Below are positions 17,450 through 26,547 of a stretch of DNA of 64,000 nucleotides, piece by piece. The notes below the pieces were generated by a model that was not told where the DNA came from, did not search any database, and saw nothing but the letters and a program-made list of their open reading frames with translations. The DNA lies in contig NZ_CP075189.1 of NCBI RefSeq assembly GCF_020510565.1, forward strand, positions 3,524,501-3,588,500, in the 5' to 3' direction. This DNA is from Ferribacterium limneticum (GTDB lineage Bacteria; Pseudomonadota; Gammaproteobacteria; Burkholderiales; Rhodocyclaceae). Position 1 is the stretch's first letter; every line of letters starts with the position of its first letter. Both the position numbers and the translations under genes were made by a program.

Positions 17450-18037
17450 ATGGCCGATTCCGAATATCTCAGCACCAGGCAAGCAGCCCTCCGTCTGGGT
17501 GTTTCCTTGGGCACAGTTCAGAACATGGTTGAAAGCGGCGCGCTCGAAGCGTGGAAAACTGCCGGCGGACATCGCCGCATTCCGGTTGCTTCAGTTGATG
17601 CCCTGCTCGCCCGTCGGCGCAACCTGACGCCAAGCGCCCAGGAATATGGCGGCCAGATCGAAATCCTCGTCGCCGAAGACGATCTGACCCTGCAAATGCT
17701 CTACCAGATGACCGTCGATAGCTGGAACCTGCCAGTCAAACTGCGCATCGTCGCCAACGGTTTCGATGGCCTGCTGCAAGTCGGCCAGCGTGTCCCCGAC
17801 ATCCTGATCGCCGACCTCATGATGCCGGGCATGGACGGTTTCGAAATGATCCGCCGCCTGCGCGCCAATACCGATCTGGCCCGCATGGACATCATCGTCG
17901 TCAGCGCCATCGACCGCGAAGAGATTCTCGAGCGCGGCCTGCCCTCCGACATCACCATCTTCGGCAAGCCGATTCCCTTCCATGAAATCAAGGGATTCAT
18001 CCTCGGCCGCCTGGCAGCTCGCCAGCGCAGCAACTAA
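17450..18037 (+). CDS. MerR/excisionase-like HTH protein fused to receiver domain
   Basis: A 195-residue protein. Residues 1-55 form a helix-turn-helix of the excisionase/MerR type (YLSTRQAALRLGVSLGTVQ, then TAGGHRRIP). A response-regulator receiver domain (about residues 65-190) follows, with the acidic pair in VAEDD, the phospho-acceptor in ILIADLMMPGMDG and the Lys in IFGKPI. The reversed order (DNA-binding domain first) is less common than the OmpR order. The next gene encodes a soluble chemoreceptor, so the two may share a signalling route. Confidence 0.85.
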   Translation: MADSEYLSTRQAALRLGVSLGTVQNMVESGALEAWKTAGGHRRIPVASVDALLARRRNLTPSAQEYGGQIEILVAEDDLTLQMLYQMTVDSWNLPVKLRIVANGFDGLLQVGQRVPDILIADLMMPGMDGFEMIRRLRANTDLARMDIIVVSAIDREEILERGLPSDITIFGKPIPFHEIKGFILGRLAARQRSN

Positions 18038-18127
18038 AAACAAAGAATGACGCCGCCTGAAAAAATCGGGCGGACGATCACATTGCACCGCAATCCCGTC
18101 CACTAAAAAAGATTCAGGAGACACACC

Positions 18128-19645
18128 ATGGGATTTTTTGGCAACAGCAGCGCACTCGAGAAGATTGACCGCGACATCGCGGCGATCGCTGACGGCAGTG
18201 CTGACCTTTCGTACTCGGTAGGCCATGCCGGCAGCGATGCCGCCGGGCGCATTTCCGGCAACATCAACCGCTTTTTCAGCCGTGTCCGCGGCCTCATTTC
18301 ACATGCCCGCGAGCGCAGCGTAAGCATTGCTGCCGACGCCGCCCGGATGAACAGTCAGGTGCAGCAGACCGACGACGCCGTGCGCCGCCAGGAAGCCCTC
18401 GCCGCCAACGTCTTCGAGTCGAGCAACCTGGTCAATCAGGCGGTCAGTGAAGTGGCAAGGAATTCGGACGCCATCCAGGCATCGACCCAGAACAACCTCG
18501 ACCTCGCCCAGCGCTCGCTGGAGCAGATGGAAACGGTGGCCTCGACCATGCGCTCGACCAACGCGCACATTGAGCATTTTTCGGCGACGGTGGCCGAACT
18601 GCACACCAATTCAATGAAGATCGACCAGATCGTCTCGCTGATCAACGATATTTCCGACCAGACCAATCTGCTGGCGCTCAATGCCGCCATCGAAGCCGCC
18701 CGGGCCGGCGAAGCGGGCCGCGGTTTTGCCGTGGTCGCCGACGAAGTGCGAAAACTGGCGGAAAAGGTCAAGACGGCAACCCAGGTCATCGGCCAGAACA
18801 CGCAGTCGATGATCAACCTCGTCTCCGACACCTCGGCCAAGACACAGACCATTGTCGGCGAAGTGACGCGGGCCAATGGCTACATCGAAACCTCGGCGGC
18901 CGACCTGACGACCATGGTCTCCGACTTCAAGCAGACTACCGAGCAGTTGTCGTCCATTTCGACCGCGATCTACAACCTGCGCGAGAGCAATCAGACAATC
19001 CACCACGAAGTCGAAGGCATCCGCGATCATTCGCGCGACATTTCCGGGCGCATGAAACAGTGCCTGGACAGTGCCAAGACCCTGCGCGAATCGACCGAAG
19101 ACCTGCAATGCACGCTGGCCGATTTCCGCACCGGCAACAGCATGTTCGACACCCTGCACGACAAGTGCGCCGGTTTCCGCGACAACGTCGTTGCCGTGCT
19201 GCAGAAAATGGCCGACCGCGGGGTCAATGTCTTCGATCAGGCCTACAAGGAAATTCCCGGCTCCAACCCGAAGCGCTACACGACGGCCTACGACAGCCAG
19301 TGCGACGGCGAACTGACCCGCATGTACGACGACCTGCTGCGCGACGTGCCCGGCCTGACCTATTCGCTCTCGGTCGACACCAACGGCTACGCGCCGGCCC
19401 ACAATGGCGTCTTTTCCAATCAACCGAGCGGCGACCCGGCTGTCGACCTGGTCAAATGCCGGCACAAGCGGATATTCAACGACCCGGTCGGCCTCAAGCT
19501 GGCCAAGAACCAGAAGTCCTCACTGTTCCAGACCTACGTCCGCGACACCGGCGAAATCCTGGCCGACCTCTCGATGCCCGTCCTGATCGGCGGCCGCCAC
19601 TGGGGTGCCGTGCGCATCGGCTTCAAGACCGATCTGGTGAAATAG
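18128..19645 (+). CDS. Soluble methyl-accepting chemotaxis protein with C-terminal sensor region
   Basis: A 505-residue cytoplasmic chemoreceptor. No membrane segment or signal peptide is seen. Coiled coil spans about residues 50-340, with the conserved signalling tip ([19 protein letters not shown], about 178-196). The C-terminal domain (about 345-505) lies after the signalling domain, the reverse of the usual receptor. It resembles the post-HAMP cache/PAS-like regions seen in soluble receptors ([20 protein letters not shown]). A good ribosome site (AGGAGA) precedes the start. A strong terminator follows. Confidence 0.88.
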   Translation: MGFFGNSSALEKIDRDIAAIADGSADLSYSVGHAGSDAAGRISGNINRFFSRVRGLISHARERSVSIAADAARMNSQVQQTDDAVRRQEALAANVFESSNLVNQAVSEVARNSDAIQASTQNNLDLAQRSLEQMETVASTMRSTNAHIEHFSATVAELHTNSMKIDQIVSLINDISDQTNLLALNAAIEAARAGEAGRGFAVVADEVRKLAEKVKTATQVIGQNTQSMINLVSDTSAKTQTIVGEVTRANGYIETSAADLTTMVSDFKQTTEQLSSISTAIYNLRESNQTIHHEVEGIRDHSRDISGRMKQCLDSAKTLRESTEDLQCTLADFRTGNSMFDTLHDKCAGFRDNVVAVLQKMADRGVNVFDQAYKEIPGSNPKRYTTAYDSQCDGELTRMYDDLLRDVPGLTYSLSVDTNGYAPAHNGVFSNQPSGDPAVDLVKCRHKRIFNDPVGLKLAKNQKSSLFQTYVRDTGEILADLSMPVLIGGRHWGAVRIGFKTDLVK

Positions 19646-19665
19646 CGGCCCAAAGTCGTCATCAC

Positions 19666-19703
19666 AAAAAGATAAAGCCCCTCGCGAGGGGCTTTATCTT
19701 TTT
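19666..19703. terminator. Bidirectional intrinsic terminator
   Basis: An almost perfect hairpin: AAAGATAAAGCCCCTC pairs with GAGGGGCTTTATCTTT across a GC loop region, with A-run and T-run on either side. It serves the chemoreceptor gene and the convergent PEP-CTERM gene. Confidence 0.92.
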
Positions 19704-19740
19704 CAGCATCCTCCCTTGCGGGGGCCGCCTTGCATCGGAA

Positions 19741-20415
19741 TCAAGCGCCAATACGACGCCGACGCGCTACAGCACCGATGATGCCCAAGCCAGCCAGAAG
19801 CATGGCGAAGGATTGGGGTTCCGGAACAGCGGCAACGCCAACATCAAGAATCACATTGGTCTTGCCGATGGATGCATATCCGCCATTTGCGGGAATCGCA
19901 CCGAGGACATCAAAGATGCTGACAGCTGCCTTTGCAGTCTCTAGATGTGCACTGGTACTGGCATTCCAAGTCGAAACATGAAATTGACTGTTGAACGTAG
20001 TAGTGTCAGTCAGCGGCACAGTTACGATGTCTTTAATCACGCTGGAACTCGTATTCACCAGATCCTGAACAGTCAAGTTACCCCCCACAAACACGGAGGA
20101 GGAGTTGTCCACTTTGAAATATGAACCCTTCTCGCCCAGATTAAAACTCGTCAGCTTGTAACCCGCATCAGCAGTAATAGTCAGGGAAACGGTGGCCTCA
20201 AGAACAGAATTGACAGCGGTAAAACCCGGGACACCACCTGTCGCGAACGAGATACCAGAAGCTGTAAGCGTCGGAGTACCGAACAACCCGAGAAACGAGT
20301 CGTCATAGCTGATGGTGTAGTTGCCGGCATCCAGCGTCTGCGTTGCAGCCAGCGCACTGGTTGAGATCAAGGCCGTGGCGATTAGCGCGGCCAGCGGTTT
20401 GAGTTGATTGAACAT
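19741..20415 (-). CDS. PEP-CTERM sorting-domain protein
   Basis: A 224-residue exported protein of unknown binding function. It has an N-terminal signal peptide (LAALIATALISTSALA) and a Thr/Ser-rich beta-type middle. The C-terminal PEP-CTERM anchor has all three parts: VPEP, a hydrophobic helix (AMLLAGLGIIGAV) and the basic end RRRR. Such proteins are processed by exosortase and released to the exopolysaccharide layer. The ATG at 20415 has an AGGAG site 5 bp upstream. Codon use is less GC-rich than neighbouring genes. Confidence 0.9.
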   Translation of the reverse strand: MFNQLKPLAALIATALISTSALAATQTLDAGNYTISYDDSFLGLFGTPTLTASGISFATGGVPGFTAVNSVLEATVSLTITADAGYKLTSFNLGEKGSYFKVDNSSSVFVGGNLTVQDLVNTSSSVIKDIVTVPLTDTTTFNSQFHVSTWNASTSAHLETAKAAVSIFDVLGAIPANGGYASIGKTNVILDVGVAAVPEPQSFAMLLAGLGIIGAVARRRRIGA

Positions 20416-20464
20416 TAGCACTCCTGCACAGGACTAGTGGTTAAAGACATGTTCGCAAAGACAA

Positions 20465-20480
20465 TGCAAACGGAATGTCA
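20465..20480 (-). promoter_or_regulatory. Weak sigma-54-like promoter for PEP-CTERM gene
   Basis: On the minus strand TGACATTCCGTTTGCA has the -12 TTGCA element and the correct 10-bp spacing, but GA in place of the -24 GG. It is 50 bp upstream of the start at 20415. The rest of the 270-bp gap to the cupin gene is AT-rich with no other recognised feature. Confidence 0.35.
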
Positions 20481-20686
20481 TACTAGCAGCAAAAATTCCA
20501 ACGTCAATATTATTTTTGCATAGCAATATGTCGCCACATAGCGACAATTACTTAATTTAATTGATTATTTTTAAAAATTGCGAAATATATGCTGCATTGC
20601 AATATTTTTTATATATGACAATGTCAGCGGCCGATATTGCAGTTCAACTAGTCCGCCGAGGAACTGCAAACCCAGGACAAGGCGAC

Positions 20687-21157
20687 TCAGGCGAACTGCG
20701 CCAGCAACTCTTTCAGGTAGTCGTCGGCGGCAGGAGTCCCCTCGGCCGGGGCCCAGGGAGCGCGTTCTGATTCGGCAATCGGCACGTAGGGACCGGCTTT
20801 GGCCTCGAAAAAGACGGTGCCCGGCTCCAGCGCAAGAACCGTATGGAAAACGCCATGCGGAATGTCGATGCCTATCACCTCGCCGCCGGCCTGCAGCACG
20901 ATGCTACGGTCAACGGCATTTTCGGCCTGAAAAATGACAACTCCCAGTCGCCCACAGACGACAAGCAATGTCTCGTCCTTATCGGGATTGAGGTGTCGGT
21001 GTGGAGCGACATACGATCCGGGCTCGATGGCAATCAGCAAACGGTGGGCCGGATAGGCATCCCCCGGATGAAAGTTGCGATTTTTGCGCAAGCGAGGCGC
21101 CTGTTCGGCTTCGGCAGTCAGGCTGGCGAGCAGAGCCCGGTCAATCAGCGTCGTCAC
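20687..21157 (-). CDS. WbuC-family cupin-fold protein
   Basis: A 156-residue single-domain cupin. The metal-binding region is visible as APHRHLNPDKDET, with a later histidine in GVFHTVLALEPG. The family is found near surface polysaccharide genes, but its reaction is not established. Its start overlaps the dnaE stop by 4 bp (ATGA), so it is translationally coupled to dnaE. The stretch GVVIFQAENAVDRSIVLQ contains a degenerate copy of the dispersed repeat (R5). Confidence 0.82.
   Translation of the reverse strand: MTTLIDRALLASLTAEAEQAPRLRKNRNFHPGDAYPAHRLLIAIEPGSYVAPHRHLNPDKDETLLVVCGRLGVVIFQAENAVDRSIVLQAGGEVIGIDIPHGVFHTVLALEPGTVFFEAKAGPYVPIAESERAPWAPAEGTPAADDYLKELLAQFA
20903..20940 (+). repeat. 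Dispersed repeat, degenerate copy R5 within the cupin gene
   Basis: The head GCTACGGTCAACGGC is nearly exact. The body reads TTCGGCCTGAAAAATGACAA. It is read on the minus strand as IFQAENAVDRS, which fits the cupin fold without an obvious insertion. Confidence 0.5.
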
Positions 21158-24100
21158 GAATAGATTATTTCGACGTTTTCCGGTTGTAGCCAGCCCGACA
21201 AGGCTTCGAGCAGAGCGTCGTCGAGGCGGACGCGCAGGGCGTTGCCGAGTTGCAGTTCACACTCGGCGTCGGCATTGCGGTAGCGGACGCGCACGGCAGC
21301 GGTGCCGGGCGAGAAAGGCGTCAGCAATGACTTCAACTTGTGCGCATCGGAATTGCCGTTCATTTTGAGCAGCAGATGCCGGGCGAAACGGGCCCGCGCC
21401 TCGCCGAGCGTCATGAGCTTGTCGGCGGTCACGCTGTTGCCGCCGGAAAAGTCGTCGTAGCGCACCTTGCCTTCGATGATCAGCACTTCGTCGGTGACGA
21501 TCTTGGCGCGTTCGGCTTCGAAAAGTTCGTTGAAAACGGTGACCTCGATCATCCCGGTGCCGTCGTCGAGTTGCACAAACAGCATTTTGCCGCGCCGGGT
21601 CATCTGGGTGCGCACACCGACCACGACGCCGGCCAGCGTCGTCAACTCCTTCGAGGGTTCCAGCCGGTTGAGTGGCCTGCGAACGAAACGCGACAGTTCT
21701 TTCTTGCAGGTATTGTACGGATGGCCGGAGAAGAAGAAACCGAGCGCCGTCTTTTCTTCCATCAACTGCGTCTTTTCGTCCCACGGGCGAACGTTTACGT
21801 ATTCCGGCGCATGTTCGTCCGCCACGTCACCGACGTCAAACAGGCTGGTCTGCATGGCGTTGCGTTCCAGCTGCTCGGCAAAATCCATGGCGATGCCGAC
21901 GGTGGCCAGCAGCTTGCAGCGATCGGCACCCTTGCCCGGCGCGACCAGCGGCGCAATCGCGTCAAATGCACCGGCCTTGATCAGCGCCTCGGTGGTCCGG
22001 CGATTGACCATGCGCTTGTCGCAGCGCTGGCAGAAATCGAACAGGTCCTTGAACGGCCCGCCGGTTTCGCGCGCCTTGAGGATGACGTTCACCGCCTGCT
22101 CGCCGGTCCCCTTGACCGCCCCCAGACCGTAACGGATGGTGCCGCGGTCGACCGGCTCGAAACGGTAATTCGAGACATTGACGTCCGGCCCGAGCACCTT
22201 GATCTTGTTGGCGATGGTGTCTTCGTAAAAGATCTTCACCGAGTCGGTGTTGTCGAGATCGGACGACATCGTCGCCGCCATGAAGGCCGCGCAGTGGTGC
22301 GCCTTGAGCCAGGCGGTGTGGTAGGTGACGACGGCGTAGGCGGCGGTGTGCGACTTGTTGAAGCCGTACTCGGCGAACTTGGTCATCAGGTCGAACAACT
22401 GCTCGGCCAGCGCCGGGTCGTAACCCTTCTGCTTGGCACCGGCCGCGATGGTTTCGCGGTGCAGGGCCATTTCCTCGGCTTTCTTCTTGCCCATGGCGCG
22501 GCGCAGCATGTCGGCGCCACCGAGCGTGTAGCCGCCGATGATCTGCGAGATCTGCATGACCTGTTCCTGATACACGATGACGCCGTAAGTCGGCGACAGA
22601 CAGGCGGTCAGGTCGGGGTGAAAATAATCAATCTTCTGCTGGCCCTTTTTGCGCAGGATGAAGTCATCGACCATCCCGGAACCGAGCGGGCCGGGACGAT
22701 AGAGCGCGAGCACAGCGATGATGTCTTCGAAACGGTCGGGCGCCAGCTTCTTGAGCAGCTTCTTCATGCCCTCCGATTCAACCTGGAAGATCGCCGTCGT
22801 GTTGGCGTCCTTGAGAATCTGGTAGGCGGCCGGATCGGTGAACCCGAGGCTCATCAAATCGAGCTTCTCGCCGGTCATCCGGCGGATGTACTCGACGGCC
22901 AGCTCGATAATCGTCAAGTTGCGCAGGCCCAGAAAGTCGAACTTGACCAGGCCGACCTTCTCGACGTCATCCTTGTCGAATTGCGACACCGTCGAAGCAT
23001 CGCTGCCGGTCGCCTGATAAATCGGGCAGAAATCGGTGATCTTGCCCGGCGCGATGAGCACGCCGCCGGCATGCATGCCGACATTACGCGTCAAGTCTTC
23101 AAGCCGGCTGGCCAGATCGAACAGTTCGCGGACGGTTTCGCCATCGCCGTCGCCCTGCATCATTTCCTTGAGCTGCGGCTCCTGCTCCAGCGCCTCGGCC
23201 AGTGACACCGGCTTGTTCTGGACAATCGGAATGAGCTTGGAAATCCGGTCGCACATTGAGTACGGCAGGCCGAAGACGCGGCCGACGTCGCGGATCACCG
23301 CCTTCGACGACATGGTGCCGAAGGTGGCGATCTGACTGACCGCGTCCTCACCGTAGTGCTGGCGCACGTACTCGATGACCCGCCAGCGGTTGTCCTGGCA
23401 GAAGTCGATATCGAAGTCGGGCATCGACACCCGTTCCGGATTCAGGAAGCGCTCGAACAGCAGGGCGTAGGCCAGCGGATCGAGGTCGGTAATGCGCAGG
23501 CTGTAGGCGACCAGCGACCCGGCGCCGGAACCCCGGCCCGGCCCGACGGGCACGCCGTTGTTCTTGGCCCAGTTGATGAAGTCGGCCACGATCAGGAAGT
23601 AGCCTGGGAAGCCCATCTGGAGAATGGTCTTGCACTCGAAGACGAGGCGCTCGTCGTACTCCGGCCGGCGCTGGGCGCGCACTTCCGGGTCCGGATACAG
23701 CTCGGCGAGGCGGACTTCCAACCCTTTCTCCGCCTCATCGACCAGATATTCGCCGATGGTCATGCCCGGCGGAATCGGGAAATCAGGCAGGAAGTTCTTG
23801 CCCAGCGTCATCGTGATGTTGCAGCGCCGGGCGATTTCCAGCGTGTTTTCCAGCGCCTCCGGCAGATCGGCGAACAACTGGACCATGTCGGCCTGCGTCT
23901 TGAAATACTGCTCTTCCGTGTACAGCTTCGGGCGCCGCGTATCGCCCAGCACGTAACCTTCGGCGATGCAGACGCGCGCTTCATGGGCGCGGAAGTCGTC
24001 GCGATTCAGGAACTGGATGGGATGCGTGGCGACCAGCGGAATGCCCGTCTCGCCAGCCAGATCGGCCGTCTGCTGGACAATGGCCTCCTGCTGCGCCTGG

Positions 24101-24624
24101 CCGTAGCGCTGCACTTCGAGATAAAAGGCGCCAGGGAAAATCGCCTCCCAGGCCTTGGCCCGCTCGCCAGCCAGATCGAAATTGCCGTTCAACAGCGCTT
24201 CACCGACATCACCGAGATGCGCCCCGGACAAGGCGATCAGCCCGTCGCAGCCAACTTCGTTGAACCAGTCGCGATTGAGTTCAGCCCGGTCACGCCGGCC
24301 TTCAACCAGATAAGCCTTGCTCAGCAACTGGCACAACTGCTTGTAACCCGCGTTGTTGCGGGCCAGCAGCAGCAGGCGATAAGCATCGTCCGGCGACTCC
24401 GGATTGGCGATCCAGACATCCGCCCCGGCAATCGGCTTGACCCCCTTGCCGCGCGCCCCGGAATAGAACTTGACCAGCCCGAACAGATTGCCCAGATCGG
24501 TCAGCGCCATGGCCGGCATGCCATCTCCCGCCGCGCGCTTGACGGCATCACCGATGCGCACGATGCCATCGGTAACGGAGTATTCAGAATGGAGGCGGAG
24601 GTGGACGTAGCGCGGCGAATTCAT
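21154..24624 (-). CDS. dnaE: DNA polymerase III alpha subunit
   Basis: The replicative polymerase catalytic subunit, 1156 residues, full length. The PHP domain is at the N-terminus (RYVHLRLHSEYSVTDG). The polymerase core follows, with the catalytic aspartates in SMPDFDIDFCQDNR. HhH and OB regions lie towards the C-terminus. I chose the ATG at 24624 (MNSPRYVHLR) because it aligns with the E. coli start MSEPRFVHLR. An ATG at 24633 is possible. It is followed by the coupled cupin gene. Confidence 0.98.
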   Translation of the reverse strand: MNSPRYVHLRLHSEYSVTDGIVRIGDAVKRAAGDGMPAMALTDLGNLFGLVKFYSGARGKGVKPIAGADVWIANPESPDDAYRLLLLARNNAGYKQLCQLLSKAYLVEGRRDRAELNRDWFNEVGCDGLIALSGAHLGDVGEALLNGNFDLAGERAKAWEAIFPGAFYLEVQRYGQAQQEAIVQQTADLAGETGIPLVATHPIQFLNRDDFRAHEARVCIAEGYVLGDTRRPKLYTEEQYFKTQADMVQLFADLPEALENTLEIARRCNITMTLGKNFLPDFPIPPGMTIGEYLVDEAEKGLEVRLAELYPDPEVRAQRRPEYDERLVFECKTILQMGFPGYFLIVADFINWAKNNGVPVGPGRGSGAGSLVAYSLRITDLDPLAYALLFERFLNPERVSMPDFDIDFCQDNRWRVIEYVRQHYGEDAVSQIATFGTMSSKAVIRDVGRVFGLPYSMCDRISKLIPIVQNKPVSLAEALEQEPQLKEMMQGDGDGETVRELFDLASRLEDLTRNVGMHAGGVLIAPGKITDFCPIYQATGSDASTVSQFDKDDVEKVGLVKFDFLGLRNLTIIELAVEYIRRMTGEKLDLMSLGFTDPAAYQILKDANTTAIFQVESEGMKKLLKKLAPDRFEDIIAVLALYRPGPLGSGMVDDFILRKKGQQKIDYFHPDLTACLSPTYGVIVYQEQVMQISQIIGGYTLGGADMLRRAMGKKKAEEMALHRETIAAGAKQKGYDPALAEQLFDLMTKFAEYGFNKSHTAAYAVVTYHTAWLKAHHCAAFMAATMSSDLDNTDSVKIFYEDTIANKIKVLGPDVNVSNYRFEPVDRGTIRYGLGAVKGTGEQAVNVILKARETGGPFKDLFDFCQRCDKRMVNRRTTEALIKAGAFDAIAPLVAPGKGADRCKLLATVGIAMDFAEQLERNAMQTSLFDVGDVADEHAPEYVNVRPWDEKTQLMEEKTALGFFFSGHPYNTCKKELSRFVRRPLNRLEPSKELTTLAGVVVGVRTQMTRRGKMLFVQLDDGTGMIEVTVFNELFEAERAKIVTDEVLIIEGKVRYDDFSGGNSVTADKLMTLGEARARFARHLLLKMNGNSDAHKLKSLLTPFSPGTAAVRVRYRNADAECELQLGNALRVRLDDALLEALSGWLQPENVEIIYS

Positions 24625-24683
24625 GGGCGACATTTTACCGCGGCCAGCCGGGGCATTTCTGTTTAAGTACGCCAACGCGCATT

Positions 24684-24720
24684 GCTACGGTGAACCGGAA
24701 ATAACTGCCAAAACTGAAAT
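24684..24720 (+). repeat. Dispersed repeat, copy R6
   Basis: GCTACGGTGAACCGGAAA, TAACTGCC, AAAACTGAAAT. It lies in the divergent gap between dnaE and the orphan gene at 24836. Confidence 0.85.
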
Positions 24721-24771
24721 GTCCTTACCGCACTTCGGCACCGTGAAAAACCAGCCGCCCGCACAGGCCAA

Positions 24772-24801
24772 TTGCAATCCGCCGGAAAAATTCATACTGT
24801 C
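24772..24801 (+). promoter_or_regulatory. Promoter-like element shared with 26369-26398
   Basis: TTGCAA (24772-24777) and TACTGT (24795-24800) with a 17-bp spacer lie in a longer conserved block ending AAAATTCATACTGTC. The same block recurs 1.6 kb downstream. It is 36 bp upstream of the orphan gene start. Confidence 0.5.
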
Positions 24802-24835
24802 CGACTCTGCCCTCGTTCGATGGACCGCACCCACG

Positions 24836-25456
24836 ATGCCCCTACCGCCGAATTTTCGTGAAGCACTGGAGCGGACCGGCGCGTTCACCCTGCGCGTCAT
24901 GCCCAGCGAAGACTGGCTGGCCATCCGCCAGCAGCAACATCAGCCGCTACCCTGGCATGAAACCGTACTGCGTCCGCTGCTCAAGGCCACGCAAACCGCC
25001 TGGGTCTACGAACTGGATGAAAAATCCGACGTATTCACGGTCGCCCAATCGATCGTCCGGCGCGAACGCGGCAAGCATGTCATTTCGCTCGACGGCGAAC
25101 CGATTCGTGGCCACGAACTCCTCTGGAACGCCTCCGGCGGCAAACGCGGCTCCATCGTCCTCGCCATGCCGGCTGCCGACTTCCCCAGCCGGGAAATCTT
25201 CCCCCATTGCCAGGCTGCATTCATCTTCGGCAACTCCACCGTCCCGCACACCCCAAGCGCCGTCCGCTTCGCCCGCTTGGCAGTCGCCGACGGCCAAACC
25301 CTGTGCTGCCTGCTGTCGCGCACCAACGGCTTCGAGTGGCTCGCCATCTACTCGAACCCAGACCACCTTCAAGACCTGTTGATCGAAGCGCGGTCAACAG
25401 TCGTCAACCGCGCCTGGTACGCCCCGGGCACTAACGAGGCCCCGAGCGGCGAATGA
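24836..25456 (+). CDS. Conserved-looking orphan protein, function unknown
   Basis: A 206-residue protein starting MPLPPNFREALERTG. No signal peptide, membrane segment or family motif was recognised. The sequence is compositionally normal for a soluble alpha/beta protein, and its codon use matches the neighbours, so it looks real. It is divergent from dnaE and convergent with the Crp/Fnr gene. The start is the first ATG after the promoter-like element and lacks a strong ribosome site. Confidence 0.65.
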   Translation: MPLPPNFREALERTGAFTLRVMPSEDWLAIRQQQHQPLPWHETVLRPLLKATQTAWVYELDEKSDVFTVAQSIVRRERGKHVISLDGEPIRGHELLWNASGGKRGSIVLAMPAADFPSREIFPHCQAAFIFGNSTVPHTPSAVRFARLAVADGQTLCCLLSRTNGFEWLAIYSNPDHLQDLLIEARSTVVNRAWYAPGTNEAPSGE

Positions 25457-25481
25457 CCGATCCGATCGAATCAGCGCGCCC

Positions 25482-26138
25482 CTAACCCGCGCTGATGATC
25501 CGGCTCAAGCCGGCAACGTTGCGGATCGCCAGCCCCCCTCGCCGCGTCTCGACGTAATCCAGCGAAACAAATTCACCCAACAACCGGGCCACCACCTCGC
25601 GCGTCGTCCCCAGATGAAAGGCCATCTGCTGCTGCGTCATCGCCAGGGAGCCGGCCGACGAAGCATGCGTCAGCAGCAAGTTGGCCAGCCGCTGATTGAG
25701 CTTGAACGAATGCACCTCCTCAAGCTCCGCCATCAGCCGAAAAACCAGCGTCGACAGCGTGCGCACCGTCAGATCCCGAATCACCGGCTCCTCGGCAAAC
25801 AGCGCCCGGAACAGCGGCCCAGGCAGGAAAGCCAGCGTCGTTTCCGACACAGCCTGCACCCAGGCCGGATAAAGCAGATCGTTGAACAGGCTGTTCAGCG
25901 CGAAGACGCAAGTCTCGCCGGCATCGATCAAATACATCGTCGCCTCGGTCCCATTCGGCGCCAGCGAATAAACCCGCAAGCGCCCTTCCAGCACGAAGTA
26001 GGCCCCGGAAATCTGCTGCCCCTTGAACAGCAAAGGCGCCTCGGAAACCGCATGCCGACTCACCACCCCCTCGCGTAACCGGCTCTTGCCGGCCGCCGTC
26101 AGGCTGGAAAACGGACTGAAATCCTCAAGCTTGATCAT
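25482..26138 (-). CDS. Crp/Fnr-family transcription regulator
   Basis: A 218-residue protein. The N-terminal cyclic-nucleotide-binding-type beta barrel spans about residues 30-115 (PLLFKGQQISGAYFVLEGRL). A dimerisation helix and a C-terminal helix-turn-helix follow (MTQQQMAFHLGTTREVVAR, about 163-181). There is no N-terminal Cys cluster as in FNR, so it does not carry an FNR-type 4Fe-4S sensor. The ligand is unknown. It could recognise FNR-like dyads such as the one at 3229-3242, but nothing links them directly. Confidence 0.88.
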   Translation of the reverse strand: MIKLEDFSPFSSLTAAGKSRLREGVVSRHAVSEAPLLFKGQQISGAYFVLEGRLRVYSLAPNGTEATMYLIDAGETCVFALNSLFNDLLYPAWVQAVSETTLAFLPGPLFRALFAEEPVIRDLTVRTLSTLVFRLMAELEEVHSFKLNQRLANLLLTHASSAGSLAMTQQQMAFHLGTTREVVARLLGEFVSLDYVETRRGGLAIRNVAGLSRIISAG

Positions 26139-26279
26139 CGCCCGACCTTTCGTGACGGACCACCTCCCTGCTCACGGCCGGGCAACGAGAACCAGACGGG
26201 CCACTGACCGGCAGTGCCGACGAGTTTAATGCCATGGAAATTACCTGCACAAGAACCCGGCGCCACGGCGAGGCACATT

Positions 26280-26317
26280 GCTACGGTCAACCGGAAAAAA
26301 TGGCCGAAATTGAAATC
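26280..26317 (+). repeat. Dispersed repeat, copy R7
   Basis: GCTACGGTCAACCGGAA, AAAATGGCCG, AAATTGAAATCC: close to consensus. It lies in the 409-bp gene-free stretch 26139-26547, upstream of the PIN-like gene. Confidence 0.9.
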
Positions 26318-26368
26318 CTCTTGCAGGGATTCTGAGACGCCCAAAATACTGCGCCAGAAACATGTCAT

Positions 26369-26398
26369 TTGCAATTTAAGCCGAAAATTCATACTGTC
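26369..26398 (+). promoter_or_regulatory. Promoter-like element, second copy of 24772-24801
   Basis: TTGCAA, a 17-bp spacer and TACTGT lie within the block GAAAATTCATACTGTC. It shares spacing and flanks with the first copy. No convincing gene starts just behind it before the PIN-like gene at 26548. The original downstream gene may have been displaced. The rest of 26139-26547 shows no other feature apart from R7. Confidence 0.45.
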
Positions 26399-26547
26399 TG
26401 GTATGTCATCAGGAATCACTCGGAAATATGCAAGCAGCCGCCCAAGATCATTGCGAAAGGTGCGCCTTTGGCAGTCCTGTCTGCCAGCTTATCGGACGCA
26501 TTTCCGGAGTAGGCGACAGTTTTGTCGCCCACTTCTAGCAATTCAGC

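Noticed and set aside
21340..23205. A 621-codon frame antisense to dnaE
   Set aside because: Shadow of dnaE; no domain-like sequence, and dnaE is unmistakable on the other strand.
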